Positions 15,764 through 23,851 of a stretch of 30,175 nucleotides of DNA are shown here, in pieces. The position numbers and the translations under genes were made by a program. Position 1 is the first letter of the stretch. Each line of letters opens with the position of its first letter. Source of the DNA: JBBDWK01 sp040902885 (GTDB taxonomy: Bacteria; Acidobacteriota; Terriglobia; Bryobacterales; Bryobacteraceae); the NCBI GenBank assembly GCA_040902885.1, contig JBBDWK010000048.1, positions 1 through 30,175 of the forward strand, written 5' to 3'. The notes under the pieces were generated by a model. That model saw only the letters and a program-made list of their open reading frames with translations, made no database searches and was not told the origin of the DNA.

Positions 15764-16916
15764 CGCCGGTCACCCGTTCGCCGATCACCAGGGCGTGTAT
15801 GTGATCGGTGCCTTCGTACGTCTTCACCGTTTCCAGATTGCACATGTGGCGCATTATGGGGTACTCGTCGGTGATCCCGTTCGCGCCCAGCAAATCGCGG
15901 GACAGACGCGCGGTATCGAGAGCGATCGCAGTGTTGTTGCGCTTCAGCATGGAGACGTGCGCCGGCTCGAGCTTTCCCTTATCCTTGACACGCCCCGCAT
16001 GCAGTGCCAGAAGCTGCGCCTTGGTGATCTCGGTTACCATCCAGGCCAGTTTTTCCTGCACAAGCTGGTGCGAGGCGATGGGCCGGTCGTCGAACTGCTT
16101 CCGCACAACGGAATACTGCCGCGCCGTCTCGTAGCATTCCATGGCCGCGCCCACCACGCCCCAACCGATGCCGTAGCGCGCCTGGGAGAGACAGGAGAGC
16201 GGCGCCTTCAAGCCCTTCGCGCCGGGCAGCATCGCTTCGGCGTTCACGCGGCAATCGGAAAATGACAGGCTCGAAGTGACCGAGGCGCGCATGGACCACT
16301 TCCCGTGGATCTCGGAAGTTGTAAATCCCGGCGTTCCCTTCTCCACCAGAAATCCCCGAACGCCGTCATTCGCCCGCGCCCAAACCACGGCCACGTCGGC
16401 CATCGAGCCGCTGGTAATCCATGTCTTCTCGCCGTTCAACACCCAGCAGTTGCCATCCTTGCGCGCCGTGGTGAGCATGCCCGCGGGATTGGAGCCGAAG
16501 CCCGGCTCGGTGAGACCGAAACATCCCACGGCCTCTCCCGATTGAAGCCGCGGCAGCCACTTCTCTTTCTGCCCATCCGATCCGTAGGTGTGAATCGGGT
16601 ACATCACCAGTGCGCCCTGAACGGAGGCGAAGCTGCGGATGCCCGAATCGCCGCGCTCCAACTCCTGCATGATCAAGCCGTACTCCACATTGCCCATGCC
16701 GGCGCACCCGTAGCCCTCCAGATTCGCCCCGAAGAACCCGAGACGCCCCATTTCCCGGACCAGTTCGTTCGGGAAGCGCGCCTCGCGGTAGCAGTCGCGG
16801 ATAACGGGCGATACCCGCTCGTCCACGAACTGCCGAGCGGTCTGGCGGACCAGCAACTCCTGTTCGTCCAGAAGCGAATCGATCAGGAAGTAATCCACCC
16901 CCCGAAATGCCTGCAT
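15747..16916 (-). CDS. Acyl-CoA dehydrogenase, glutaryl-CoA dehydrogenase-like
   Basis: FAD enzyme of 389 residues, full length for the family. The FAD-binding stretch CFGLTEPGFGSNPAGM and the WITSGSMADVAVVWAR strand are clear. The C-terminal YEGTDHIHAL holds the catalytic base E368 in the position used by glutaryl-CoA dehydrogenase, and SFASVQGALVMYPIHTYGS resembles the glutaryl-binding region of that enzyme. Expected reaction: glutaryl-CoA to crotonyl-CoA in lysine/tryptophan or aromatic degradation; a general acyl-CoA dehydrogenase is the alternative. ATG at 16916, weak ribosome site. Its stop lies within the start of the spermidine-synthase-like gene downstream, an unexpected partner. Confidence 0.85.
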   Translation of the reverse strand: MQAFRGVDYFLIDSLLDEQELLVRQTARQFVDERVSPVIRDCYREARFPNELVREMGRLGFFGANLEGYGCAGMGNVEYGLIMQELERGDSGIRSFASVQGALVMYPIHTYGSDGQKEKWLPRLQSGEAVGCFGLTEPGFGSNPAGMLTTARKDGNCWVLNGEKTWITSGSMADVAVVWARANDGVRGFLVEKGTPGFTTSEIHGKWSMRASVTSSLSFSDCRVNAEAMLPGAKGLKAPLSCLSQARYGIGWGVVGAAMECYETARQYSVVRKQFDDRPIASHQLVQEKLAWMVTEITKAQLLALHAGRVKDKGKLEPAHVSMLKRNNTAIALDTARLSRDLLGANGITDEYPIMRHMCNLETVKTYEGTDHIHALVIGERVTGVAAYR

Positions 16917-17016
16917 TTCTCTATCTTACCGTGCGGAAATTGCGGCTCCCCGCCGATTCGCCCTGTCGGACGCCAGGGCGAAGAGAATGAGGCCGGGCAG
17001 CGGGCTTTCTTGACGA

Positions 17017-17038
17017 ATGTTGTCAAATATGACAACAT
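17017..17038. promoter_or_regulatory. Operator-like palindrome upstream of the HigA-like gene
   Basis: Nine-base arms ATGTTGTCA (17017-17025) and TGACAACAT (17030-17038) are perfect reverse complements around AATA. The symmetry and size suit a dimeric helix-turn-helix repressor such as the antitoxin encoded at 17204. TTGACG (17010-17015) and CAACAT (17033-17038) could form a promoter overlapped by the palindrome. It lies 165 bases before the antitoxin start, a long leader. The surrounding DNA is more AT-rich than its neighbours. Confidence 0.6.
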
Positions 17039-17203
17039 ACAAGGAAGAAGAGGCAATTCACCAACTTTAGGGAATTAGCGAAAACAGGACAGGCTGCAGA
17101 TGACGCGGAAACCTCGGCCCGCCTCGTGGATCAGGGCGGCGCGCTCAGGGAATTCGAGACTTTCCCGGAAGGACCGTTTGAAGCGACTGAAGGAGATGTT
17201 GCT

Positions 17204-17527
17204 ATGAAAGGCAAAAAGCTGGAAGTAGTGCGGGGCAGCGGCAATGTGTTCCGCGACCTCGGGCATAAGAACGCGGATGCCGAGCAGTTCAAGGCAATCC
17301 TGGCCGCCGAGATCATCAAGACGCTCGACCGGGAAGACCTGAGCGTGCGCGCCGCGCATGACCGCACCGGGATTGCGGCGGCCGATTTCTCGCGCATTCG
17401 CAATGCGGACCTCGGCCGGTTCACGGTCGATCGGCTTATGTCGATTATTAACCGGCTCGGATCGCGCATAGAGGTCACCATCCGGGTGCGACGCGTCGAG
17501 GCCGCGGAGCACGTCGTCTCCGTTTGA
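17204..17527 (+). CDS. HigA-like XRE-family antitoxin (orphan)
   Basis: A 107-residue helix-turn-helix protein. VVRGSGNVFRDLGHKNADAEQ followed by LSVRAAHDRTGIAAADFSRI and FTVDRLMSIINRLGSRIEVTI is the plan of HigA-type antitoxins that follow RelE/Gp49-like toxins. AAGGAG eight bases before the ATG at 17204 fixes the start; upstream in-frame GTG codons lack a ribosome site. No toxin gene is found upstream or downstream. A 35-codon frame (17100-17207) overlaps the ATG by ATGA and could be a toxin remnant, but it matches nothing I know. The palindrome at 17017-17038 is a plausible autoregulatory site. Convergent with dps, 14 bases apart. Confidence 0.75.
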   Translation: MKGKKLEVVRGSGNVFRDLGHKNADAEQFKAILAAEIIKTLDREDLSVRAAHDRTGIAAADFSRIRNADLGRFTVDRLMSIINRLGSRIEVTIRVRRVEAAEHVVSV

Positions 17528-17541
17528 ACACAAAAACACCG

Positions 17542-18051
17542 TTAAGTCTGCAGGTGCGCTTCAACGAACCAGAGATCCTTGTCCGCCTGCCGGACAATCT
17601 CCGTGAACAAATCGGAAGTTGCCTGGTCGCCGGCCTTGGCCGCGGCGTCAATTCCAGCTCGCAACTTGGCAGCCAGGGCCGCAAGATTCTTCGCAAGCGC
17701 CCGGATGTGCTCATCTCCTGAGGTCGCACCGAGATCGTACTCATCAAGGCTCGAAGTCGCGGCTACCTGCCGGACGGTCCCAACAGCAAAACCGCCCAAG
17801 GCAGTGATCCTTTCGGCGATCGAATCCGAGTGTGCCTCCAAATGGGCCGCGATTTGATCGAAGAGTTCGTGAAGTTGGAAGAACTGAGTTCCTTTTACGT
17901 TCCAGTGGGCGTGTTTCGTCTGAGCCTTGAGGTCAATCGTGTCGGCCAACCGGGCATTGAGCAGCTTGGTCATCTCCGTACGCTGTTTTTCGGAAAGATC
18001 AATGCTGGTCTTGAAAAAGCGAGCTTCAGCAAGTGTTTCTGTTTTCGTCAT
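17542..18051 (-). CDS. dps: Dps-family ferritin-like DNA-protection protein
   Basis: Iron-storing, DNA-protecting dodecamer subunit of 169 residues. Ferroxidase ligands keep the family spacing: H49 (HAHWNVKG), H61 and D65 (LHELFD), D76 and E80 (DSIAERI). It oxidises ferrous iron with hydrogen peroxide and limits Fenton damage. AAGGAG lies about nine bases before the ATG at 18051. The N-terminal tail is short with few lysines (MTKTETLAEARFFKT), so DNA binding by the tail may be weak. Some Dps-like relatives lack DNA binding altogether; which applies here is not visible. Upstream (18052-18163) it faces the TPR gene divergently. Confidence 0.92.
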   Translation of the reverse strand: MTKTETLAEARFFKTSIDLSEKQRTEMTKLLNARLADTIDLKAQTKHAHWNVKGTQFFQLHELFDQIAAHLEAHSDSIAERITALGGFAVGTVRQVAATSSLDEYDLGATSGDEHIRALAKNLAALAAKLRAGIDAAAKAGDQATSDLFTEIVRQADKDLWFVEAHLQT

Positions 18052-18163
18052 AAGTCTCTCCTTCCAATCTGATGCTGCGATCCGCCCTTCCGGTGCTCCT
18101 GGCTATCTTAACCTGCGAAAATTCCGGCTCCCGCGCACTCTCTTACTTTAGGGTTATCCGTTC

Positions 18164-20170
18164 TTGCCATTTTGCTTCCTCTGGCTGGCCGCGGCCGTCG
18201 CGCTCGCTCAGGCACCGGATCCGGCATACGATCCGCTCGATAAGGCCTACCTAGCTCTAAGGCAGCGTGACTACGATACGGCCATCGGCTTTTTCCGGAA
18301 GGCCGTGGAATCGGCGCCGGACCGTGCGTCCATCCGGAAAGATCTGGCCTACGCCTACCTCAAGATCGGCGAAGATGAAAACGCGCGGCTGGAGTTCGGC
18401 GAGGCCGCGCGCCTCGACCCGGCCGATTTCCACGCCGCCCTCGAATACGCCTTCCTGAGTTACGAGTCCCGTGAAAATCCGTTTGCCCGCAAAGCTGAGG
18501 CCCGCCGCATCTTCGACCGTATTCGCAAAGACGGCGACCCATCCTCGCGAGATGCCGCCGGGCGCGCCTTCGAGAACGTCGACCGGCCGCTGCGCGAGGG
18601 CATCGCCCGCTGGATCGACGCTCTCACGCTAGCCCCTTCAAGCTTCAGCGGCCACTACGAGCTGGCTTCGCTGGCCGAGCAGCGCGACGAGCTGGCGCTC
18701 GCGGCCGAGCACTACGAGAAGGCCTGGAGGTTGCTGCCTGAGCGGCGCCGCGTGCTGGTCGACCTGGGACGCGTCCTGCTAGCTGCCGGAAAACTGGAGG
18801 AGGCGAACGCCGCACTGCTGGCGGCCTCTCGCGGCAGCGAGCCAAGAGCGGCGGAGGCAGCCCGCGAGCTACTTCCCGAGCGCTATCCGTTCCTCTATGA
18901 GTTCGAGCGCGCGCTGGAGCTCGAACCCGGAAACGTCGAACTGCGGCGCGAGCTGGCCTACCTCCTGCTTGGAATGAACCGGGCACAGGAGGCCGAGCGC
19001 GAGTTCCTCAAGCTCGCGAGCGAATCGAACGACCTTCTCTCAGCCGCGCAACTTGGCTTTCTGTACCTCGACCGGAATGAACGCGATCGCGCCCTGCCCC
19101 TGCTGGAGAAAGTCATGCAAGGCAGCGACGCCCAACTTGCGGCGCGCGTCAAGCAGGCGCTGGAGTCTTCACAGACGCTGCGCCGCAGGGAGGATCTGCC
19201 GCCCAGTCCCGCCCAGCTCGGTCCCAAAGTCATGGCCGAGAAGAGTCTGAAGGCCGGTTACCTGCCGGACGCCCTGCGCTACCTCAAGATGGCGCACGAG
19301 AACGATCCCAACGACGAATCCGTGATGCTCAAGCTGGGGTGGGCATACAACGGCCTGCGGGACGACGCTCAGGCCATCGCCTGGTTCAAGCAGGCGCGCA
19401 ACAGCACCGATACGGCCATTGCCGCCGAGGCCACTCAGGCGTATCGAAACCTTCGACCGTCCCTCGCCCGCGTCCGCTTCACGGCCTGGATGTTTCCCCT
19501 ATACTCTTCGCGCTGGAAAGACCTGTTCTCATTCGCCCAGATCAAATCGGAATTTAAGGCGGGCTCTCTGCCGTTCCGGCCGTATCTCTCGGCGCGGTTC
19601 ATCGGCGATGTGCGCCGCACCTCAAGCGACGCCTTCCGCCAGTACCTTTCGGAAAACTCGGTCATTCTAGCAGCGGGCGTGGCTACACGCCAGTGGCGCG
19701 GCGCAATGCTGTGGGGCGAGGCCGGCTGGGCCGTGAATTACCTGGCGAGGCGTTTGGGCGCGGCGCGCATGGTCCCCGACTACCGTGGCGGGGTCTCTTT
19801 CGCGCGCGGCTTCAACCTGGGGGAATCGCGCGCCTTTTATGAAACCAACGCGGACGGCGTGTTCGTGAGCCGCTTCGGCGACGACGTGCTGCTGATCTTC
19901 CAGAACCGGATTGGCTATACGGCGCGAACAGGCGGTTTGGAGACGCGTTTCTACTGGAACGGCAATCTCACCGCGGACGTTCGCCGTCAGTATTGGGCCA
20001 ACTTCGTCGAGACCGGCCCCGGCATCCGCTTCCGCTGGTCCGGAATGCCGCGCGGTTTCTACGTCTCCGCCGACTTTCTGCGCGGCGTTCACACCATCAA
20101 CCGCGGCAACCCGCGCCGGCCGAACTTCTTCGATTCCCGCATCGGACTCTGGTATGCCTTCACTTATTAG
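18164..20170 (+). CDS. TPR protein with C-terminal outer-membrane barrel (NfrA/PgaA-like layout)
   Basis: A 668-residue exported protein. A signal peptide (cleavage after about residue 16, LAQ) precedes about 400 residues of TPR repeats, for example YLALRQRDYDTAIGFFRKAV and LAYAYLKIGEDENARLEF. From about residue 435 it turns into alternating beta strands with aromatic ends and finishes GLWYAFTY, a terminal aromatic as in outer-membrane barrels. The barrel resembles the NfrA C-terminal domain (tentative). TPR-plus-barrel proteins export polysaccharides (PgaA, PelB) or act as phage receptors (NfrA). The start is TTG at 18164, forced by a stop codon 15 bases upstream; it lacks basic residues in the n-region. 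Overlaps the next gene by 17 bases. Confidence 0.75.
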   Translation: MPFCFLWLAAAVALAQAPDPAYDPLDKAYLALRQRDYDTAIGFFRKAVESAPDRASIRKDLAYAYLKIGEDENARLEFGEAARLDPADFHAALEYAFLSYESRENPFARKAEARRIFDRIRKDGDPSSRDAAGRAFENVDRPLREGIARWIDALTLAPSSFSGHYELASLAEQRDELALAAEHYEKAWRLLPERRRVLVDLGRVLLAAGKLEEANAALLAASRGSEPRAAEAARELLPERYPFLYEFERALELEPGNVELRRELAYLLLGMNRAQEAEREFLKLASESNDLLSAAQLGFLYLDRNERDRALPLLEKVMQGSDAQLAARVKQALESSQTLRRREDLPPSPAQLGPKVMAEKSLKAGYLPDALRYLKMAHENDPNDESVMLKLGWAYNGLRDDAQAIAWFKQARNSTDTAIAAEATQAYRNLRPSLARVRFTAWMFPLYSSRWKDLFSFAQIKSEFKAGSLPFRPYLSARFIGDVRRTSSDAFRQYLSENSVILAAGVATRQWRGAMLWGEAGWAVNYLARRLGAARMVPDYRGGVSFARGFNLGESRAFYETNADGVFVSRFGDDVLLIFQNRIGYTARTGGLETRFYWNGNLTADVRRQYWANFVETGPGIRFRWSGMPRGFYVSADFLRGVHTINRGNPRRPNFFDSRIGLWYAFTY

Positions 20171-22010
20171 TCTCGGTCTCCTGCTGCTCGCCCAAACAGC
20201 CGACCCCTGGCCGCGCGTACTGTCTTCCGTGGGAGTGGAGCACGCGGTAACCGTGCTGCGGCCCGGCGCGGAGCTGCCGCCCGGCCTCATGGACCGCGTG
20301 GAGGCCGGGGCGTTCGTGATCGTGGAAGGCAGCTCGCCGGCTGCCGCGGCGCTGGGCTTTCGCGAGCGCGAGGAGCGCGTGCGCGTTGCGAGCGTCGAAG
20401 ACCTTCGCCGGCCCAAGCTCCGGATCGTCTGGGAGCGGACTCTCGATCTGCCGCGGTTCGACGTCCCGGCCGATGCGCAAATCTTCGCCCGTGAGCGCTG
20501 GAGCAAAGCGCCGCTCATGGCAGGTTTCCGAAAAGGCGCGGGCGCCATACTCTGGGTAGCCGCCTCACCCGGCGGCCGGGGTTACGAGCGCTTCCCCTAC
20601 ATCCTGCATGCGCTCTCCGACCTCGGACTCGAAGCTCCTTTCCGCTCCGCGCGTCTCTGGGCCTTTTTCGATTACTCCTACCGCCCGCGCGTCGATCTCG
20701 AATATTTTGCGAAGCGCTGGCGGGAGGCCGGCATCGGCGCGCTGCATGTCGCAGCCTGGCACTTCCACGAATCCGATCCCGAGCGCGATGCCTACCTGCG
20801 CCGGCTCATCGAGGCCGCGCACAACCATGGAATTTTGGTCTACGCCTGGCTCGAGCTGCCGCACGTCAGCGAGGCCTTCTGGAACGCACATCCCGAGTGG
20901 CGCGAGAAGACCGCTGTTCTTCAGGACGCTCATCTCGACTGGCGCAAGCTCATGAATCTCACCAACCGGGACTGCTTCCGCGTGGCCTCGGCCGGAGTTT
21001 CCAATCTGCTGCTGCGCTTCGACTGGGACGGCGTGAACCTCGCCGAACTCTATTTCGAATCGCTCGAAGGCGCGGACAATCCAGCCCGCTTCACGCCCAT
21101 GAACAACGACGTCCGCGCGCTCTTCCGCGAGCAGGCCGGCTTCGACCCCATCGAGCTGTTCGGCAATCGCCGCGATCCGGCGGCCCTTCGCCAGTTTCTC
21201 GACTTCCGTGCCGGACTCGCGCGCCGCATGCAGGAGGAGTGGATGGACGAGATCGCGCGCATCCGCAAGCAGCGGCCAAACTTCGATCTGGCGCTGACTC
21301 ATGTGGACGACCGGCTGGACACGGACATGCGGGACGCGATCGGCGCGGATGCGGCCCGCGTGCTTCCGCTGCTCGATCGCGAGGACTTCACCTTCATGAT
21401 TGAGGACCCGGCCACGGTCTGGCATTTGGGACCCGAGCGCTACTCCGAGATCGCGCGCCGCTACCAGCCGCTTACGCCGCACACGGACAAGCTCGCTATC
21501 GACATCAACATCGTCGAGCGCTATCAGGATGTCTACCCCACCAAACAACAAACCGGCTCGGAACTCCTTCAGCTCGTCCACATGGCGGCGCGGGCCTTCC
21601 ACCGCGTCGCGCTCTACTTCGAGAATTCGATTCTGCCGCCCGATTGGAAGCTGCTGCCCGCGTCGGCGGCGGTTTTGGACCGCGTTGAACGGCAGGGCGC
21701 CGAGCTGCTGATCTCCTCCCCGCGCGGCATCGGAGTGCAGTGGAGGGGAGGAGTCCTGGTGAACGGCAAGCCTTGGCCGGTACGCAACGATACAACGGTC
21801 TGGCTCCCGGCCGGCGAGTTCCGCCTCACTCCGGCCCCGGAGTCGAAGTTGCCGCGCGTCCTCGACTTCAACGGAGACTTGATCGCGGCCGCTTATACGG
21901 AGAACGGTATCGAACTCGAGTATTCGAGCAGCTCGCGCGCGTTGGCCGTTCTCGAAGGTCGTGTCCTTTTGCTGCCTCGCGGCCAACATCGGACCAAAAT
22001 CCCCTTCTGA
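20154..22010 (+). CDS. Secreted TIM-barrel glycosidase-like protein with N-terminal amidotransferase-like domain
   Basis: A 618-residue exported protein starting at the ATG inside the last codons of the TPR-barrel gene, so coupled translation is likely. A signal sequence (about 1-14, ISLGLLLLAQ) is followed by an alpha/beta domain (about 20-160) that resembles class I amidotransferase-like or beta-galactosidase-trimerisation folds, without a visible cysteine nucleophile. Residues 165-500 look like a glycoside-hydrolase TIM barrel: EYFAKRWREAGIGALHVAAW, HNHGILVYAWLELPHV, and RFDWDGVNLAELYFES with D290, D292 and E298 as candidate acids. A beta-rich C-terminal domain follows. With its partner it recalls PgaB/PelA polysaccharide hydrolases. 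The family is not named with certainty. Confidence 0.7.
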   Translation: MPSLISLGLLLLAQTADPWPRVLSSVGVEHAVTVLRPGAELPPGLMDRVEAGAFVIVEGSSPAAAALGFREREERVRVASVEDLRRPKLRIVWERTLDLPRFDVPADAQIFARERWSKAPLMAGFRKGAGAILWVAASPGGRGYERFPYILHALSDLGLEAPFRSARLWAFFDYSYRPRVDLEYFAKRWREAGIGALHVAAWHFHESDPERDAYLRRLIEAAHNHGILVYAWLELPHVSEAFWNAHPEWREKTAVLQDAHLDWRKLMNLTNRDCFRVASAGVSNLLLRFDWDGVNLAELYFESLEGADNPARFTPMNNDVRALFREQAGFDPIELFGNRRDPAALRQFLDFRAGLARRMQEEWMDEIARIRKQRPNFDLALTHVDDRLDTDMRDAIGADAARVLPLLDREDFTFMIEDPATVWHLGPERYSEIARRYQPLTPHTDKLAIDINIVERYQDVYPTKQQTGSELLQLVHMAARAFHRVALYFENSILPPDWKLLPASAAVLDRVERQGAELLISSPRGIGVQWRGGVLVNGKPWPVRNDTTVWLPAGEFRLTPAPESKLPRVLDFNGDLIAAAYTENGIELEYSSSSRALAVLEGRVLLLPRGQHRTKIPF

Positions 22011-22150
22011 CCGCGGCGCCGGCCGTCTCTACCCGTACATATCAAAGGCCAGCGTGTAAAATGAAAGGAATTGTGTTCTTCTTTCGCGTCGCTGATCACA
22101 GAATCTCGCGGGCCAGGTTAGGGCTTGCGCTCGATTAAGGGGGAACAGCA

Positions 22151-23632
22151 TTGAAGGATGTGCAGAATGGTTCAGGGCGAAGTGCGATCCGCGGTGAATC
22201 TGAAGGCGGATACTGTCACTGGGAAGTTTCAGACGGCGGAACTTCCGTCGCCATGGGCAGCAGCGTCGTCCAGGGTCTCAAACAGCAGGTTTTCCAAGGA
22301 TTTCACGCGCTGCCGAAAAGAGGCGCGGAGGTAGGCGGAGTCCTGCTGGGCCGCATCGTTCCCGAGGAACCGCTTGCGGTTTGGATTGACGACTTCGAGC
22401 CCGTGCCCTGCGAGTACCGGTTTGGCCCATCGTTTACCCTCTCCACTCGGGATCGTGCCAGGCTGGAAGAGATTCTCGCCCGGCGGCGGTCGGACCCGGA
22501 ATTAACCGTCGTCGGCTATTACCGGAGTTGTACCGGCCGCGAGCTCGCACTCGATACCGCGGACGAAGAACTAATCCGAGCGTACTTCCCCGATCCACAG
22601 CACGTCTTTCTATCCGTCAAGCCTCTCTCTTCGCTGGAATGCCTTGCTTATTTCTTTTTCTGGCGGGACGGCGAGCTTCCCACCAAGCCGGCTCAGGCTC
22701 CTTTTCCATTTGACGCTACGGAGCGGAGGGCCAAAGTATCGGCGGCGGTCCCGGAACTGGCAGGGCGCCGCACCGCGGCTGCGCCAGAGCCGCCAGAAGC
22801 CGCTCCTGCTCAAAATCGGCCTGATGCCGCTCCTCCACCGGCCCCGCACCAGGACGAAGCGCAAATCCTGGAACCTGTTGAGCCGCCGGCATTCAGGCAG
22901 GCGATGCGGGAGCGAAGGCTTCGCCGGGATGAGGTCGAAACGGCGCGAGAGCAGCGCCTGTGGCCGTCGATGGCCCTGCTGCTCACCGTGGCGATCGGAT
23001 GCGCATTCGTGTACCAGTGGTGGGAATCTGGCCGCCAGGCGCACTTGTCGCGGTTGGACGTCGTAGCTGGGCCGCCGCCGACCCAACCTGCTTCGGTCCC
23101 ACCCGAACAGGCTGCCCCGGAGAAGCCGCCCGAAGCAGCGGAACCTGCGCCGACCCAGCCTGCTCCGGTCCCACTCGAACAGGCTGCCTCAGCGAATCCG
23201 CCTGAAGCGGCGGGACCTCCGCCAACCCAACCTGTTCCAGCCCCGCCCGAACAGCTCGCCCCAGAGAAGCCGCCCGAAGCAGTGGAACCTGCGCCCCAGG
23301 TGTTGGCGGAGACCCCTGAAGAGCCGCCGCCTCCCCGGAACGATACAGTTCGCCCTGCCATTCCAGCGGTAATCATCCATAAAGTGCAGCCAGGCATACC
23401 GGAGGGAATCCAAGCCCGCATACGGAGCCCGATCGTGGTGGCTGTAGAGGTGCGGATCAGCGCCTCCGGCAAAGTCACCGGCGCCGTTGCGGAGGGGCAA
23501 GGGAACGGCCTGTACACCTACCTCGCCGGCCGTGCGGCCATTGCAGCGCGATGGTGGGAATTCCAGCCGGCCAAATCCAAACAGGGAAAGCCTGTTGCCA
23601 GCACGAAGATCGTCTATTTCGTCTTCAAATAG
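22151..23632 (+). CDS. Inactive JAMM/MPN domain-TM-Pro-rich-TonB C-terminal chimera
   Basis: A 493-residue chimera. Residues 35-180 have the MPN/JAMM deubiquitinase fold: E60 in AEVGGVLLG, then VVGYYRSCTGRELALDTADEEL where JAMM enzymes have GWYHSHP; both metal-binding histidines are absent (GYYRSCT, 122-128), so it is a pseudo-enzyme. A basic stretch precedes one membrane span (271-291), then a 24-residue repeat linker (308-379) and a TonB-type C-terminal domain (about 400-493, PEGIQARIRSPIVVAVEVRI to KIVYFVFK). Topology should be N-inside, C-periplasmic. The start is TTG at 22151 with AGGGGGAA seven bases upstream. No exbB/exbD is adjacent. It may couple a cytoplasmic partner to an outer-membrane receptor; that is speculation. 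Confidence 0.75.
   Translation: MKDVQNGSGRSAIRGESEGGYCHWEVSDGGTSVAMGSSVVQGLKQQVFQGFHALPKRGAEVGGVLLGRIVPEEPLAVWIDDFEPVPCEYRFGPSFTLSTRDRARLEEILARRRSDPELTVVGYYRSCTGRELALDTADEELIRAYFPDPQHVFLSVKPLSSLECLAYFFFWRDGELPTKPAQAPFPFDATERRAKVSAAVPELAGRRTAAAPEPPEAAPAQNRPDAAPPPAPHQDEAQILEPVEPPAFRQAMRERRLRRDEVETAREQRLWPSMALLLTVAIGCAFVYQWWESGRQAHLSRLDVVAGPPPTQPASVPPEQAAPEKPPEAAEPAPTQPAPVPLEQAASANPPEAAGPPPTQPVPAPPEQLAPEKPPEAVEPAPQVLAETPEEPPPPRNDTVRPAIPAVIIHKVQPGIPEGIQARIRSPIVVAVEVRISASGKVTGAVAEGQGNGLYTYLAGRAAIAARWWEFQPAKSKQGKPVASTKIVYFVFK
23072..23287 (+). repeat. Three 72-bp in-frame tandem repeats (Pro-rich linker)
   Basis: Three consecutive units of 72 bases (23072-23143, 23144-23215, 23216-23287) each encode 24 residues of the pattern PxPTQPxxxPxEQxAxxxPPEAx. 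They form the extended periplasmic linker of the TonB-like protein. The DNA copies have diverged mainly at a few codons, so the array expanded some time ago. The length of such linkers sets the reach across the periplasm. Confidence 0.85.
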
Positions 23633-23651
23633 CTAGGTGGGGAAGTCGCTT

Positions 23652-23682
23652 TTGCCGCACCCCAGACCCCACATGCTACAAT
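23652..23682 (+). promoter_or_regulatory. Possible promoter of tRNA-Gly
   Basis: TACAAT at 23677-23682 is a good -10 hexamer 11 bases before the tRNA 5' end. TTGCCG at 23652-23657 could be the -35 box, but the 19-base spacer is long. Only the -10 box is convincing. Confidence 0.4.
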
Positions 23683-23693
23683 CGAATCTTCAT

Positions 23694-23769
23694 GCGGGAG
23701 TAACTCAGCTGGTAGAGTGCGACCTTGCCAAGGTCGATGTCGCGGGTTCGAATCCCGTCTCCCGCTCCA
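23694..23769 (+). tRNA. tRNA-Gly (GCC)
   Basis: A 76-base cloverleaf with anticodon GCC in loop TTGCCAA, acceptor stem GCGGGAG/CTCCCGC, D arm ACTCAGCTGGTAGAGT and T arm GGGTTCGAATCCC. CCA is encoded at 23767-23769. It stands alone between the JAMM-TonB gene and the MATE gene. No integrase or duplicated tRNA end lies next to it. Confidence 0.96.
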
Positions 23770-23851
23770 AGTTTCCCCGGCTCATCTCTGGCTAACCGCC
23801 GGAACGTCCTGGAGTGGCGAACGGATGTAATGAAACCAGGACGTTTCTGAC

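Noticed and set aside
19911..20153. N-terminal extension of the TIM-barrel protein
   Set aside because: The extension lies within the barrel-coding end of the TPR gene, has no domain, and would bury the clear signal sequence that starts at 20154.
22061..22138. 25-codon frame ending 12 bases before the JAMM-TonB start, as a leader peptide
   Set aside because: It has no clear ribosome site and no run of regulatory codons, and no competing hairpins were evident; kept only as a note.
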